DNA from: Flavobacterium defluvii | GTDB lineage: Bacteria > Bacteroidota > Bacteroidia > Flavobacteriales > Flavobacteriaceae | Assembly (NCBI RefSeq): GCF_900129555.1 | Contig: NZ_FQWC01000002.1 | Coordinates: 496,001-560,000 of the forward strand | DNA length: 64,000 nt | Direction: 5' to 3' | Shown: piece after piece, positions 8,537-16,778 of the stretch | Position numbering within the stretch: position 1 is the first letter of the stretch | Layout of the letters: every line of letters begins with the position of its first letter | Notes under the pieces: model-generated | What the model was told of the DNA's origin: nothing | The model's input: the letters and a program-made list of their open reading frames with translations, nothing else | Database searches by the model: none | Translations under genes and position numbers: made by a program

Positions 8537-9454
8537 TCAAATCCATTCTCCTGATGCATCATAATTTTCCGGTAAATAGGTAAGGTACTGGACCATTCGT
8601 GGTTTTTTGCCTCTGTTTGGAGATGCACAATGAGGCAAAGTATTATTCCAGATTATAAAATCGCCTGCACTGCCGGTTATTACTTTTGGGCGTAAGGTTT
8701 CAATAGCTTTATTTCTGGGATTTTCATTTGGTTTTAGATGATTCAGCCAATCGTTTATTTGATTATGAAACCCCGTAACGCAATGAAAAGCGCCGTCATC
8801 TATACCGCAGTCTGTAAGATAGAGGAGTCCCTGAAAACCAAAAGTGATGGGCTGTTTTAAGCTGATATCCCAATGCAGCGGACTTCCTAAGAAAGTAAAA
8901 TCCTCAGTTTCCGGTGGATTAAAACTCACTTTATCTATCGTTTTGTATATTTTAGTAGTTTTGTAAAGCTGTTCGTAAGCCTTTTTTATTCTGGGCGAAA
9001 AACGGTTTTTATTTAAAGTTTGATGATCAGAAAAATTGAGCATTAGACCTTTTTGGTTTTCATGTCTGTTATACCAGGTTTCTGGTTTATCAGGATTCAT
9101 TTTTAAGAAATCCCAAATCGCTTTTTCTGTATCCTCACAGTCATTTTTTGAAATGGCATTTTTTACAATTACATAACCGTTTTCGTTCCAAAAATTCAGG
9201 TCTTCTTCAGAAAGAACATTTTCTTCTGTATTTTCTACTGCATTATTTTCGTCTTTCTTATTCTTATTTATCCAATTTTTAAAAGTTTCAAAATCCGGTT
9301 TTTCAAAATACAAAAATTGTATGGCGTCTTCCATACCAATTCCTAATTGATACAGGGTTTTTATTTCCTGATCCCAGGTTTGGTCACTTACTGTAGAAGC
9401 ATTCGAAGAATCTAAAGTTCTTTTCCATAAGTTTTCGAGGATTATCCAGCTCAT
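8537..9454 (-). CDS. phytanoyl-CoA dioxygenase (PhyH)-family oxygenase
   Basis: 305 residues. The first ~90 residues are a helical, charged extension. The Fe(II)/2-oxoglutarate oxygenase core follows (about 90-290), starting NFWNENGYVIVKNAIS. The iron facial triad is visible as LHWDIS (HxD) and a distal His in LPHCASPNRG, whose Arg is placed to bind 2-oxoglutarate. Members hydroxylate diverse small molecules; the substrate is unknown. It lies downstream of the Hint-like gene (41-bp gap, same strand), so the two could be co-transcribed. Confidence 0.82.
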   Translation of the reverse strand: MSWIILENLWKRTLDSSNASTVSDQTWDQEIKTLYQLGIGMEDAIQFLYFEKPDFETFKNWINKNKKDENNAVENTEENVLSEEDLNFWNENGYVIVKNAISKNDCEDTEKAIWDFLKMNPDKPETWYNRHENQKGLMLNFSDHQTLNKNRFSPRIKKAYEQLYKTTKIYKTIDKVSFNPPETEDFTFLGSPLHWDISLKQPITFGFQGLLYLTDCGIDDGAFHCVTGFHNQINDWLNHLKPNENPRNKAIETLRPKVITGSAGDFIIWNNTLPHCASPNRGKKPRMVQYLTYLPENYDASGEWI

Positions 9455-9495
9455 ACAAACTTTAAGGTTTATTTTAAACAGTTTGTTTTAAAAAT

Positions 9496-10056
9496 TTATT
9501 CATTATCATATTTTATACTATCCGGCATATTTCTAAAATGGATTTGTAATACATAATCACCCGCAATTACACCATTACTTACTATTAAATGACCATCAGG
9601 ATTATTGTTTATTGGAGCATCTGTCGCAATATTGTGAACTCCGCCCCTGTAATTTCCAATAGAAACCATTGTAATATCTATTGGATTACCATCTTTCTCA
9701 ACCAGTTGTAATCCGGGTCTAAGTTTACCAGCCGTTGTGTATTTTCCGTTTGAAAGCAAATAAACCTGATCAGTAGTACAGATTATATTTTTTTGCAAAT
9801 ATGGCTCTCCGATTGACAGATATGCCATAGCAGGCTGATGTCCATAATCTCCAGTTCCGGAACTAAAATTAATTTTTGCAGTAAAAGATTCAAGCTTCAA
9901 TTTTCCCGACTCTTGTTTTGCAGAAAATGCTAGCACCTCATCTCCTTTATTTAAATACTGAATTATTTTTTCGCCATCCGGAGTAGCAACTAATGTATTA
10001 TAGGCAAAATCTTTACTGCTTAAATTTTCTTTTGTGTGATCTGGGTTCGTTTCCAT
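9496..10056 (-). CDS. stand-alone Hint-fold-like protein without the usual catalytic residues
   Basis: 186 residues from the preferred ATG (an in-frame ATG lies 45 bp upstream). Hint (hedgehog/intein) blocks can be followed: NTLVATPDGEKIIQYLNKGD (block A-like, normally preceded by the nucleophile Cys/Ser), TTDQVYLLSNGKYTTAGKLR (block B-like, normally TxDH), and GHLIVSNGVIAGD (block G-like, normally NGVLVHN). The nucleophile position is Asp/Phe, the block B His is Gln and the terminal His-Asn is lost, so self-splicing is unlikely. No extein is attached. The family call rests on pattern only. Located just upstream of the PhyH oxygenase. Confidence 0.55.
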   Translation of the reverse strand: METNPDHTKENLSSKDFAYNTLVATPDGEKIIQYLNKGDEVLAFSAKQESGKLKLESFTAKINFSSGTGDYGHQPAMAYLSIGEPYLQKNIICTTDQVYLLSNGKYTTAGKLRPGLQLVEKDGNPIDITMVSIGNYRGGVHNIATDAPINNNPDGHLIVSNGVIAGDYVLQIHFRNMPDSIKYDNE

Positions 10057-10144
10057 ATAATTTGTTTTTAGTTCAATTAAATTCAAAAATACAGAATGCA
10101 AACTTCTCTGGTTAAGGTATAAATACGTGATTTAAACATGGCAT

Positions 10145-10176
10145 AAAAAAAGTGCTGCATATTTCATACAGCACTT
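10145..10176 (-). terminator. terminator of acidic-protein gene
   Basis: Arms AAGTGCTG (10150-10157) and CAGCACTT (10169-10176). On the minus strand the stem is followed by an unbroken T-run of six or more, 25 bp after the stop of the acidic protein. Confidence 0.8.
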
Positions 10177-10200
10177 CACTTTTTTATTGAGATTTCCGGG

Positions 10201-10563
10201 TTAATCTATTTTGTATCCGTCATCTGAAAAAGTTTCAGGTTCGCGGTCATTTTCGTCATAATCTTCAACTAAATCATCATCGAGATCATCTTCATCTAAA
10301 TCTTCTTCCTCTTCATCGTCTTCGTCCCAGTCATCCTGATCCCAATCAGTATCTTCTTCCTGAGTTTCATCTTCGTCATCTCGGTCTAATGCATTAGAAA
10401 ATTCATTGTCAAGATAATTTTGATCTTCATTTAAAGCGTATTCCTGTTCAAAATTAGTTTCGTCACCTATATGTTCCTGCTGATATTTTTTAACATAACT
10501 TTGATTATCTTCTGTAAAATTATTTTCGTACTGATCATAATCTTTATTATTGCCTGCTATCAT
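10201..10563 (-). CDS. very acidic low-complexity protein
   Basis: 120 residues. The N-terminal half is Asn/Gln/Tyr/Glu-rich (YDQYENNFTEDNQSY); the C-terminal half is dominated by Asp/Glu (DEEEEDLDEDDLDDDL). No signal peptide, membrane segment or fold expected. Similar proteins are encoded at 27771-28124 and 62474-62824, all monocistronic with their own terminators and beside stress-type genes. The function is unknown; such proteins may buffer cations or behave as disordered stress proteins. Confidence 0.72.
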   Translation of the reverse strand: MIAGNNKDYDQYENNFTEDNQSYVKKYQQEHIGDETNFEQEYALNEDQNYLDNEFSNALDRDDEDETQEEDTDWDQDDWDEDDEEEEDLDEDDLDDDLVEDYDENDREPETFSDDGYKID

Positions 10564-10805
10564 AATTACTATTTTTTAATTGATTAATGATTTGAAATTA
10601 TTTCAATTTTTGCATTTCAGTCAAAATTAAGCAGGGGCCCTGCATTTTTAATTACAGCATTTTTATCAATATTTACTTAATTGTCACTTTATGTAAATGT
10701 TTGATTTGTAATTAATTGTGTAATAAAATTACAAAATGTTGAAACAAAAAAATCGTATTATAAATTAAATTTGAAAACATATATTATTAACTTAAAAAAT
10801 TGATT

Positions 10806-11030
10806 ATGAAAACGATATACAAATTAGAAATATTAGTATTTATTCTTTTTACAGTGCTGTTTTTTTCCTGTAAATCAAGTTCTGCATCAGGAACAGCTGT
10901 AAACACCGATTCAGATGCTATAAAAGCTGGAGACAGTACATCAATAAATACAGGAACAAAAGGTACAACCCGTGCTAATGAAGGTAACGAAGAAAGTGAT
11001 CCTCAGCCTGGAGATCTTAACAAAAAATAA
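10806..11030 (+). CDS. small low-complexity lipoprotein
   Basis: 74 residues from the ATG; an upstream in-frame TTG is less likely. The lipobox is LFFSC (Cys22). The mature part is a Ser/Thr/Gly/Asn-rich tail. It resembles the lipoprotein at 5395-5760 in build (an xDS-T-rich stretch, then Gly/Asn/Asp, charged end). A promoter-like TTG (10739-10741) and TAAATTTG (10766-10773) lie upstream, though the 24-bp spacing is long. Its own terminator follows, so it is monocistronic. Confidence 0.7.
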   Translation: MKTIYKLEILVFILFTVLFFSCKSSSASGTAVNTDSDAIKAGDSTSINTGTKGTTRANEGNEESDPQPGDLNKK

Positions 11031-11106
11031 GCAGATCTTGTTAGTTTTGTTTAAATTGAGACTTCCTAAAATAGGTTGACAGATTTTACAAAAAAATGAT
11101 ACTAAC

Positions 11107-11135
11107 CAGTCAGGTTTTCTTGGCTGTTTTTTTTT
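11107..11135 (+). terminator. terminator of small lipoprotein gene
   Basis: An 8-bp stem with two G-U pairs (CAGTCAGG / CTTGGCTG, offset by one base from the start), a TTTT loop and nine T residues, about 75 bp after the lipoprotein stop. Confidence 0.65.
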
Positions 11136-11252
11136 ATCCCATACAATCTACCCGAATTCTTCATTAAATTTTAATGTCTAGCAGAAGATTAAAAATCTAT
11201 ACCTAAATACTAAGTTGTGATTACTTTGTAAGGTATTGATTATCAGTTTTTA

Positions 11253-11307
11253 CTAATTAATTAGTTAAAAAACTAAAAAATTAGTTTGTCTACTAATTAA
11301 TTAGTAG
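11253..11307. promoter_or_regulatory. BlaI-type operator region (repeated palindromes)
   Basis: The perfect palindrome ACTAATTAATTAGT occurs at 11253-11266 and 11292-11305; the second extends to an 18-bp palindrome at 11290-11307. Between them is AAACTAA-AAA-TTAGTTT (11271-11287). Dyads built on ACTA..TAGT are the known type of BlaI/MecI operator (TACTA-centred). Placement 25-80 bp before the blaI-like ATG fits autorepression of the two-gene operon. Confidence 0.75.
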
Positions 11308-11331
11308 TATCTTGCATCAAAATATTTAGCC

Positions 11332-11694
11332 ATGATAAAACTAGCCAAAAGAGAAGAACAGATTATGCAAGTATTCTGGGATTTAAAAAAAGCCTTTATA
11401 AGAGATATAATTCCATTGCTGCCAGATCCAAAACCGCATTACAATAGTGTCGCAACAATAGTGAAGATACTGGCAGAAAAAGGATTTCTCAATTATGAAA
11501 CTGCCGGAAATATGCATTGCTTTTTTCCTATTATAAGCAGAGAGGAATACCAGCAGTTTGCACTGAAGGATATTGTGAGCCAATATTTTGACAATTCATA
11601 CCCAAGAATGCTTGCTTTTTTTGCAAAAGAACAAAAACTGTCTGAAAAAGAATTAGATGAAATAGTTTCTATAATTAAAAACGATACGTTATGA
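11332..11694 (+). CDS. BlaI/MecI/CopY-family repressor
   Basis: 120 residues, the family's usual size. A winged helix spans about 1-75, beginning LAKREEQIMQVFWDLKKAFI as in BlaI proteins and including HYNSVATIVKILAEKGFLNY. The C-terminal dimerisation helices follow (LSEKELDEIVSIIK). Classical members are cut by their partner BlaR1/MecR1 sensor protease, lifting repression. The stop overlaps the start of the M56 gene by 4 nt, so the pair is translationally coupled. The target beyond its own operon is unknown; no beta-lactamase gene is nearby. Confidence 0.9.
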   Translation: MIKLAKREEQIMQVFWDLKKAFIRDIIPLLPDPKPHYNSVATIVKILAEKGFLNYETAGNMHCFFPIISREEYQQFALKDIVSQYFDNSYPRMLAFFAKEQKLSEKELDEIVSIIKNDTL

Positions 11695-13736
11695 TACCTT
11701 ACATATTATATACAGCACTTATTCTTTCAGCATGTTTTGGTTTTTACAAGCTGCTTTTACAAAAAGAAACTTTTTTTAGTTTAAACCGATATGTACTCCT
11801 GTCTTGTATGCTACTGGCATTTACACTGCCTTTGATTCCGGTTCCGCAGCAATTGTCATTTAGAAAACATTCTGTAAAACAAGATATCGTAATTAACAAA
11901 ATCCCATCTGCAATTATTAAAACGGAAACGGTAAAAGAAGTGCCAGCCGAACCTGCCATTTCGCAAGAGACAAAACAAATAATCAATGTTGATGTCCTGA
12001 TGCAGGGTATAATTTATTTATACTGGTTTGGCGTTGTGATTTTTGGGCTTAATTTCTTAATGCAGGCAGTTATATTACTTTTTAGGGCTTATTCTGCATC
12101 AGTAATTCAGGATGGAAAATTTCGTATTGTAGAAATAACGGGCGATAAAGCTCCGTGCTCTTTTGGTAATAATATTTTCATTAATCCCGAAAAATACGAG
12201 TGGGAAACTTACAGCCAGATTTTATTGCACGAAAAAATCCACATTGAACAAAAACATACTATTGATATCCTGCTTGCAGAAATAGTCCTGATTTTTCAAT
12301 GGTTTAATCCTTTTGCATGGCAGTGGCGTAAAGCTTTAGAAACCAATCTTGAATTTTTAACTGATGATCAAATGCTGCAGCAAAGCAGTGTTGAAAAAGA
12401 AAGTTATCAATTTAGCCTGCTAAAAGTAGCTGCGCCGCAATTTCCTTTGAGTCTTACAACCAACTATAATCAATCATTATTAAAAAAACGAATCATCATG
12501 ATGAACTCAAAAAAATCAAATGTGCACACCACATGGAAATATTTTTTCCTTGTGCCGCTATTAGTTCTTTTTGCGTGCCTTTTTAATCAACCGGCAGCGC
12601 AAAGTCAAAACGTAATTTCTGATAAAGGATCAGAAAAAAATGTAAACATTCAGGACGGAATGAAAACTGACGGAAACTGGTTTGCAGTAATCAAAGACAA
12701 TTCTATTGAAATTAACTTTAAAAGTGATGAACACGACAATTCATCAACTACTTTTCAATTGAGTGAATTGAGCAGTATTCCCAGAGACAAACAAGGCGAA
12801 TTTACTTTGACCCGCGAAGCAGGGACTATGACTTTTACCGGAAAATTTGAAGGTGATAAAGGTATGGGAACTTATAAATTTACTCCCAATAAAGACTACA
12901 GCACAGCAATGCGCAAAGAAGGAGTAGAGCTTACAAAAGATAATGACCTTATGGTTTGCTTTTTAATCAACATCAAAGTTTCGTATGTTCAAATGCTTAA
13001 GAAAAACGGTTACAATAATCTAGACAAAGATGAGGTTATCCCGCTTGCTGCATTGGATGTTAATGAAGCGTATATTACTTCTATTAAAAAAGCAATTCCG
13101 GATATTGATTTAGAAAACCTTGTGCCTTTCAAATCTTTAGGAATTAATAATGCATTTATCGACGAAATACGAAATGCAGGTTACAAAGATTTAAGTCCGG
13201 GAAATATTATTGCTTTGAAATCGCAGGGAATTGATGGAAAATACATCAGCGATTTTCGCAGTTCGACTAAAAATGACAGAAATAATAAAAATAAATCCAA
13301 TAATAACGATGATGAAAACAATGATAATAATAATAACGACGATAATGACGACGATATTATTGCTTTTAAATCATTAAATATTGATAAAGCTTTTATTGAT
13401 TCTTTTAAAACATTGGGATACAACAATCTTTCAAACAGCGATCTTATTGGCATGAAATCGCTGAATGTAACGCCAGAATACGTAAAAAGTTTTCAGAATG
13501 CAGGTTTTAAAAACATTCAGGCTGAAAATTTAATTGCTCTTAAATCACAAAATGTAACGGCTGAATTAGTTAAAGAATATAAAAGTCTTGGTTTTGAAGA
13601 CTTTGATATTGAAGAAGTTGTTGGAGCAAAAGCAACTGGAACAACACCAGCTTATATTAAAGCGATGAAAGCTAAAGGACATAACTTTAAAAGTTTAGAC
13701 CGATATATTGCATTGAAAGCTTTAGCGAATAATTAA
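11691..13736 (+). CDS. BlaR1-like M56 metalloprotease sensor with C-terminal tandem repeats
   Basis: 681 residues. N-terminal helices (about 4-50 and 104-135) flank a cytoplasmic M56 zinc-protease domain with the HExxH motif HEKIH (180-184). A further membrane segment (about 280-298) leads to a large extracytoplasmic part. The last ~250 residues are eight repeats of 28-29 residues of the form (A)YIxxIKxxGYxNLxxxxLIALKSxxV. The fourth is interrupted by a stretch of about 28 mostly Asn/Asp residues. Classical BlaR1 ends in a penicillin-binding domain, which is absent here. The ligand is unknown; on signal it should inactivate the BlaI repressor encoded upstream. Confidence 0.85.
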   Translation: MIPYILYTALILSACFGFYKLLLQKETFFSLNRYVLLSCMLLAFTLPLIPVPQQLSFRKHSVKQDIVINKIPSAIIKTETVKEVPAEPAISQETKQIINVDVLMQGIIYLYWFGVVIFGLNFLMQAVILLFRAYSASVIQDGKFRIVEITGDKAPCSFGNNIFINPEKYEWETYSQILLHEKIHIEQKHTIDILLAEIVLIFQWFNPFAWQWRKALETNLEFLTDDQMLQQSSVEKESYQFSLLKVAAPQFPLSLTTNYNQSLLKKRIIMMNSKKSNVHTTWKYFFLVPLLVLFACLFNQPAAQSQNVISDKGSEKNVNIQDGMKTDGNWFAVIKDNSIEINFKSDEHDNSSTTFQLSELSSIPRDKQGEFTLTREAGTMTFTGKFEGDKGMGTYKFTPNKDYSTAMRKEGVELTKDNDLMVCFLINIKVSYVQMLKKNGYNNLDKDEVIPLAALDVNEAYITSIKKAIPDIDLENLVPFKSLGINNAFIDEIRNAGYKDLSPGNIIALKSQGIDGKYISDFRSSTKNDRNNKNKSNNNDDENNDNNNNDDNDDDIIAFKSLNIDKAFIDSFKTLGYNNLSNSDLIGMKSLNVTPEYVKSFQNAGFKNIQAENLIALKSQNVTAELVKEYKSLGFEDFDIEEVVGAKATGTTPAYIKAMKAKGHNFKSLDRYIALKALANN

Positions 13737-13801
13737 TTTTAAAAAATTAAAAGTTAAGAATTAAAATTTGAATTAGTTTCAAAACAATCAGGTTGTAAGA
13801 C

Positions 13802-13836
13802 AAAAAAAGCCCATTCCTTTTTAGGTTTGGGTTTTT
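13802..13836. terminator. bidirectional terminator between convergent genes
   Basis: AAAAAAAGCCCA...TGGGTTTTT imperfect stem with A-run and T-run on opposite sides, between the BlaR1-like gene and the convergent monooxygenase. Confidence 0.6.
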
Positions 13837-13842
13837 ATATTT

Positions 13843-15309
13843 TTATTTCTGTTTTCTTTTTAAACATCTTCCACGTGGTTCGTCGCCTTCATGAAGTACT
13901 ATTTCAGAATGCAGAAACTGAGCTGCATCGGCAGAACCTTTTACTTTTACAGCGCTTCTTTCCAACATTTCTGCTTCATATTCGGTTAAAACACTTTCTC
14001 TTAATCCTCTTTTTCTCCATTGAGATAACGGATTGCATTTTTTTGTAATGGTACGGGCGAGCGTAAGTGCATCCAAAACGGCCTGATTAGCACCTTGTCC
14101 TTTAAACGGACTCATGGGATGGGCTGCATCTCCAATAAGTGTTACAGATCCTCCTTTTTCCAGCAATTCAGATTTAAGCAATTCACGATCATAAACAGGA
14201 TATCCGGATATTTGATTTTCCTGCGTTGCCATTAAAATCTGTGGAATTGGATCGTGCCATTGTGTCCGTCTACAGGCTTCTTCTTTTAAGGCCTTAGTTC
14301 CCAAAGCACTTAATTCTTTTGCTTCATTTTCCTCCATCGGAAAACTTAGCTGCCACATTACCGAATCAGATGTAAACGGCATTACATAAATTCTCTCATT
14401 TCCATTGGCAGTCTGAAAAACAGTTGCAGAATCTAATAGGGAATTATCAGCTTGTTCAAGAACACTCAAAGGACAAATTCCTAAAATTACAATGCACCCC
14501 AAATACCGAAGCGGAGTAACATCATCGCCAATTAAAAGCTTTCGAACTGAACTTCGAATACCATCAGCACCAACAATAAGATCGGCTTTGGCGGTTTTTA
14601 TTTCGTTATTAACTTTAAATTTTAGTTCAATACGTTTATCAAAATCTTCTTTAAAATCAAGTAACTGATGCCCCCATTGAACAGAATTTCCGTTAAGTTT
14701 TTCAAGAAGTGCCGAACGTAAAGATTGTCGTGCAATATGAATATTGGTGCGTTTTGGAGCTGTTTTTTCGTTTGACTGAATCCATTTTCGGTTTCCCCAT
14801 TCACCAATTACTTTTCCTTCTGTAGTATGAACAAGATGTCTGGTAGATACAACGCCTTCTTTTAAAGAAAAAATTCCCAAACCTTCAATCGCTTTACTGG
14901 CCTGCTGTAACGTAAGCCCGTAGCCCTGAGATCGGGCATTAAAATCAGCATCACGCTCATAAAGTGTAAAAGGAATTCCGCGGTGTAAGCAGGCAGCAGC
15001 AAGTGCAGCTCCGCCAATTCCGGCACCAATGATAGCTACATGAGGATAATTTTTTGTATCGGCAGGAGTATAATTTTCAGAAGGAAGCAATCCGGAACCT
15101 GAACAATTTTCGCAATTGTACAAAGGAGCTTTAGGACGAACTGGAGCAGGAGTTTGGCCTTTTGTTTTTTCAAATTGCTCGACAGCAATCTGGTATTCAA
15201 GACGTACTTTTTTGTTCAGTCTTCGGCTTTTTTTTCCTCGTCCCTGACATTCCTGGCAAGTAGTCCAGCTAATAGCTTCAGTTTTTATTTTTTCCAATTC
15301 TTTGTTCAC
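13843..15309 (-). CDS. FAD-dependent monooxygenase with N-terminal DnaJ-type zinc motif
   Basis: 488 residues. Residues about 18-25 and 65-72 are CQECQGRG and CENCSGSG, two CxxCxGxG motifs like those of the DnaJ zinc finger, separated by a basic helical stretch. A class A flavin monooxygenase follows: the FAD dinucleotide motif IIGAGIGGAALAAACLHRG (around 92-110), DLIVGADGIRSSVRK (the DG motif), and GDAAHPMSPFKGQGANQAV (the GD motif). Family members hydroxylate aromatic or polycyclic substrates with NAD(P)H and O2. The zinc motif may bind a partner or nucleic acid. Monocistronic. Confidence 0.88.
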   Translation of the reverse strand: MNKELEKIKTEAISWTTCQECQGRGKKSRRLNKKVRLEYQIAVEQFEKTKGQTPAPVRPKAPLYNCENCSGSGLLPSENYTPADTKNYPHVAIIGAGIGGAALAAACLHRGIPFTLYERDADFNARSQGYGLTLQQASKAIEGLGIFSLKEGVVSTRHLVHTTEGKVIGEWGNRKWIQSNEKTAPKRTNIHIARQSLRSALLEKLNGNSVQWGHQLLDFKEDFDKRIELKFKVNNEIKTAKADLIVGADGIRSSVRKLLIGDDVTPLRYLGCIVILGICPLSVLEQADNSLLDSATVFQTANGNERIYVMPFTSDSVMWQLSFPMEENEAKELSALGTKALKEEACRRTQWHDPIPQILMATQENQISGYPVYDRELLKSELLEKGGSVTLIGDAAHPMSPFKGQGANQAVLDALTLARTITKKCNPLSQWRKRGLRESVLTEYEAEMLERSAVKVKGSADAAQFLHSEIVLHEGDEPRGRCLKRKQK

Positions 15310-15438
15310 GTGATATAATGCCGGATTTTCGGCAGTGCAAATTTATGATAAAAGATTAGCCGGACAAAATGGCTTTTGTAATTAATATAAAAACTTTAAT
15401 TGTTTGTAAATGAAATACTTAAAATGGTATAAATTGTG

Positions 15439-15470
15439 TTGAAATTCTTAAATTTATCTTTTTAAATTTG
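15439..15470 (+). promoter_or_regulatory. Bacteroidota-type promoter of Crp/Fnr gene
   Basis: TTG (15439-15441), 21-bp spacer, TAAATTTG (15463-15470), matching the TTG/TAnnTTTG consensus of the housekeeping sigma factor in this phylum. It lies 25 bp before the ATG. Confidence 0.6.
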
Positions 15471-15495
15471 AGCAAAACTGAAACGAAGTATTACT

Positions 15496-16086
15496 ATGGA
15501 ATCAGGAGTAGAATTTTTTTTACAATCGGTTAAGGAAATCTGTCCTAATGTAACTGATAATGAACTCCGTGAGTTTGCTTCAAAACTTACTATTGAAGAA
15601 CTAAATAAAAAGGATTATTTTCTGCAATTTGGAAAAGTACAAAAAGCCATAGGTTTTGTAACCAGTGGTTTAGTTCGTTCTTCTTTTATAGATAATGTTG
15701 GAAACGAAATTACCGTAGGATTTTATTCCGAAGGCGATTATGCAACGCATTATCCTTCTTTTATAACACAGCAGCCCAGCAAATATTCTATTCAATGTTT
15801 AGAACCTACTGTTATGGTTTGTCTTTCGTACGAAAGTATACAATGGATTTATGAACATTTACCAAGCTTTGAAAGGTACGGTCGTCTGGTTGCTGAAGAA
15901 ATTTTAAAACGCCAGCAGGCCCGTATTGAAAGCTTTATTTTTCAAACAGCCGAAGAGCGATATCTCGATTTTATTAAACACCGTTCCGGTTTGTTTAACC
16001 GAATATCCATTTCTCACCTTTGTAGTTTTCTAGGTATTGAAAGACAGACGCTTACCCGAATTCGTCAAAAATTAGCGCATCAATAA
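15496..16086 (+). CDS. Crp/Fnr-family regulator
   Basis: 196 residues. A cyclic-nucleotide-binding-like beta-roll spans about 25-120 (GFVTSGLVRSSF, ITVGFYSEGDY), followed by a dimer helix and a C-terminal helix-turn-helix (SHLCSFLGIERQTLTRIRQK). The residues that fix cAMP in E. coli Crp are not clearly conserved, and there is no Fe-S Cys cluster, so the signal is unknown. It precedes a four-gene redox operon, and a 16-bp palindrome just past its stop is a plausible target site. Confidence 0.88.
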   Translation: MESGVEFFLQSVKEICPNVTDNELREFASKLTIEELNKKDYFLQFGKVQKAIGFVTSGLVRSSFIDNVGNEITVGFYSEGDYATHYPSFITQQPSKYSIQCLEPTVMVCLSYESIQWIYEHLPSFERYGRLVAEEILKRQQARIESFIFQTAEERYLDFIKHRSGLFNRISISHLCSFLGIERQTLTRIRQKLAHQ

Positions 16087-16090
16087 TTTT

Positions 16091-16106
16091 TGACACATTT
16101 GTGTCA
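16091..16106. promoter_or_regulatory. predicted Crp/Fnr operator of redox operon
   Basis: TGACACA-TT-TGTGTCA, perfect 7-bp arms, starting 5 bp after the crp-like stop and ending 56 bp before the next ATG. Size and symmetry fit a Crp-family dimer. Confidence 0.6.
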
Positions 16107-16161
16107 GGAGCGGCCTTGTATTATTTAAAATCTTTGCAGTGTCAAATTAAAATGATCTGCG

Positions 16162-16749
16162 ATGAAAACGAATATTTTATTAATACTTGGACATCCTTCT
16201 CAAAATTCTTTTTGTAATGCATTGCTCAATGCTTACAAAAAAGGAGTAGAAAAAACAGGGGCAAACTGTAAAACTATTTACATATCGCAGCTGGATTTTG
16301 ATGTAAATCTTGCTGACGGATATAAAACCGGAGAAAAACTACAACTAGAGAAAGATCTTGTTCATGCTCAGGAACTTATTTCCTGGGCTGACCACATTGT
16401 TTTGTCATATCCAAATTGGTGGGGTTTTATGCCCGCCATTACTAAGGGATTTATTGATCGAATTTTTCTGCCCGATTTTGCTTTCAAACACCATTCAGGA
16501 AAAATATTCCCCGAAAAACTTTTAAAAGGAAAAAGTCTCAGACTGCTCGTTACGATGGATACACCAAAATGGTGGTTTTATCTCATTTATCGTGCATCTC
16601 AATATCAAATACTTAAAGATATAGTATTCGGCTACGTTGGATTTGATCCTATCCGTTTTTCGACTTTTGGGTTTATTAGAAAATCTTCAGAAAACCAGCG
16701 TGCTAAATGGCTGAAAAAAGTAGAAAAATTAGGAACACAGCTTAAATAA
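16162..16749 (+). CDS. NAD(P)H oxidoreductase, flavodoxin-like fold
   Basis: 195 residues. It begins NILLILGHPSQNSFCNALL, the phosphate-binding loop of the NQO1/KefF/MdaB family, and contains WADHIVLSYPNWWGFMPAI, the conserved YPxWWGxxPA flavin motif. It should bind FMN or FAD and reduce quinones, nitro- or azo-compounds by two electrons, avoiding radical formation. First gene of a four-gene unit (gaps 29, 2 and 34 bp) with a 2TM protein, a double ABM-domain protein and a DJ-1/PfpI protein. This looks like an electrophile or quinone response. Confidence 0.85.
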   Translation: MKTNILLILGHPSQNSFCNALLNAYKKGVEKTGANCKTIYISQLDFDVNLADGYKTGEKLQLEKDLVHAQELISWADHIVLSYPNWWGFMPAITKGFIDRIFLPDFAFKHHSGKIFPEKLLKGKSLRLLVTMDTPKWWFYLIYRASQYQILKDIVFGYVGFDPIRFSTFGFIRKSSENQRAKWLKKVEKLGTQLK

Positions 16750-16778
16750 AATTACCAAACTGTTTAAAACTAAATATC

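Noticed and set aside
10631..10643. GC-rich palindrome GCAGGG-G-CCCTGC in an A+T-rich spacer as a terminator or operator
   Set aside because: It lies upstream of both divergent genes, has no long T-run, and no neighbour supplies a matching regulator. Kept only as a curiosity.
13181..13453. Open frame antisense to the repeat region of the BlaR1-like gene
   Set aside because: It is a by-product of Asn/Asp-rich (AAT/GAT) codons read backwards as Ile/Ser/Leu; the sense gene is convincing.
11332..13736. BlaI/BlaR1-like pair as a beta-lactam resistance locus
   Set aside because: No beta-lactamase or PBP gene is adjacent and the sensor lacks a penicillin-binding domain; resistance cannot be claimed.
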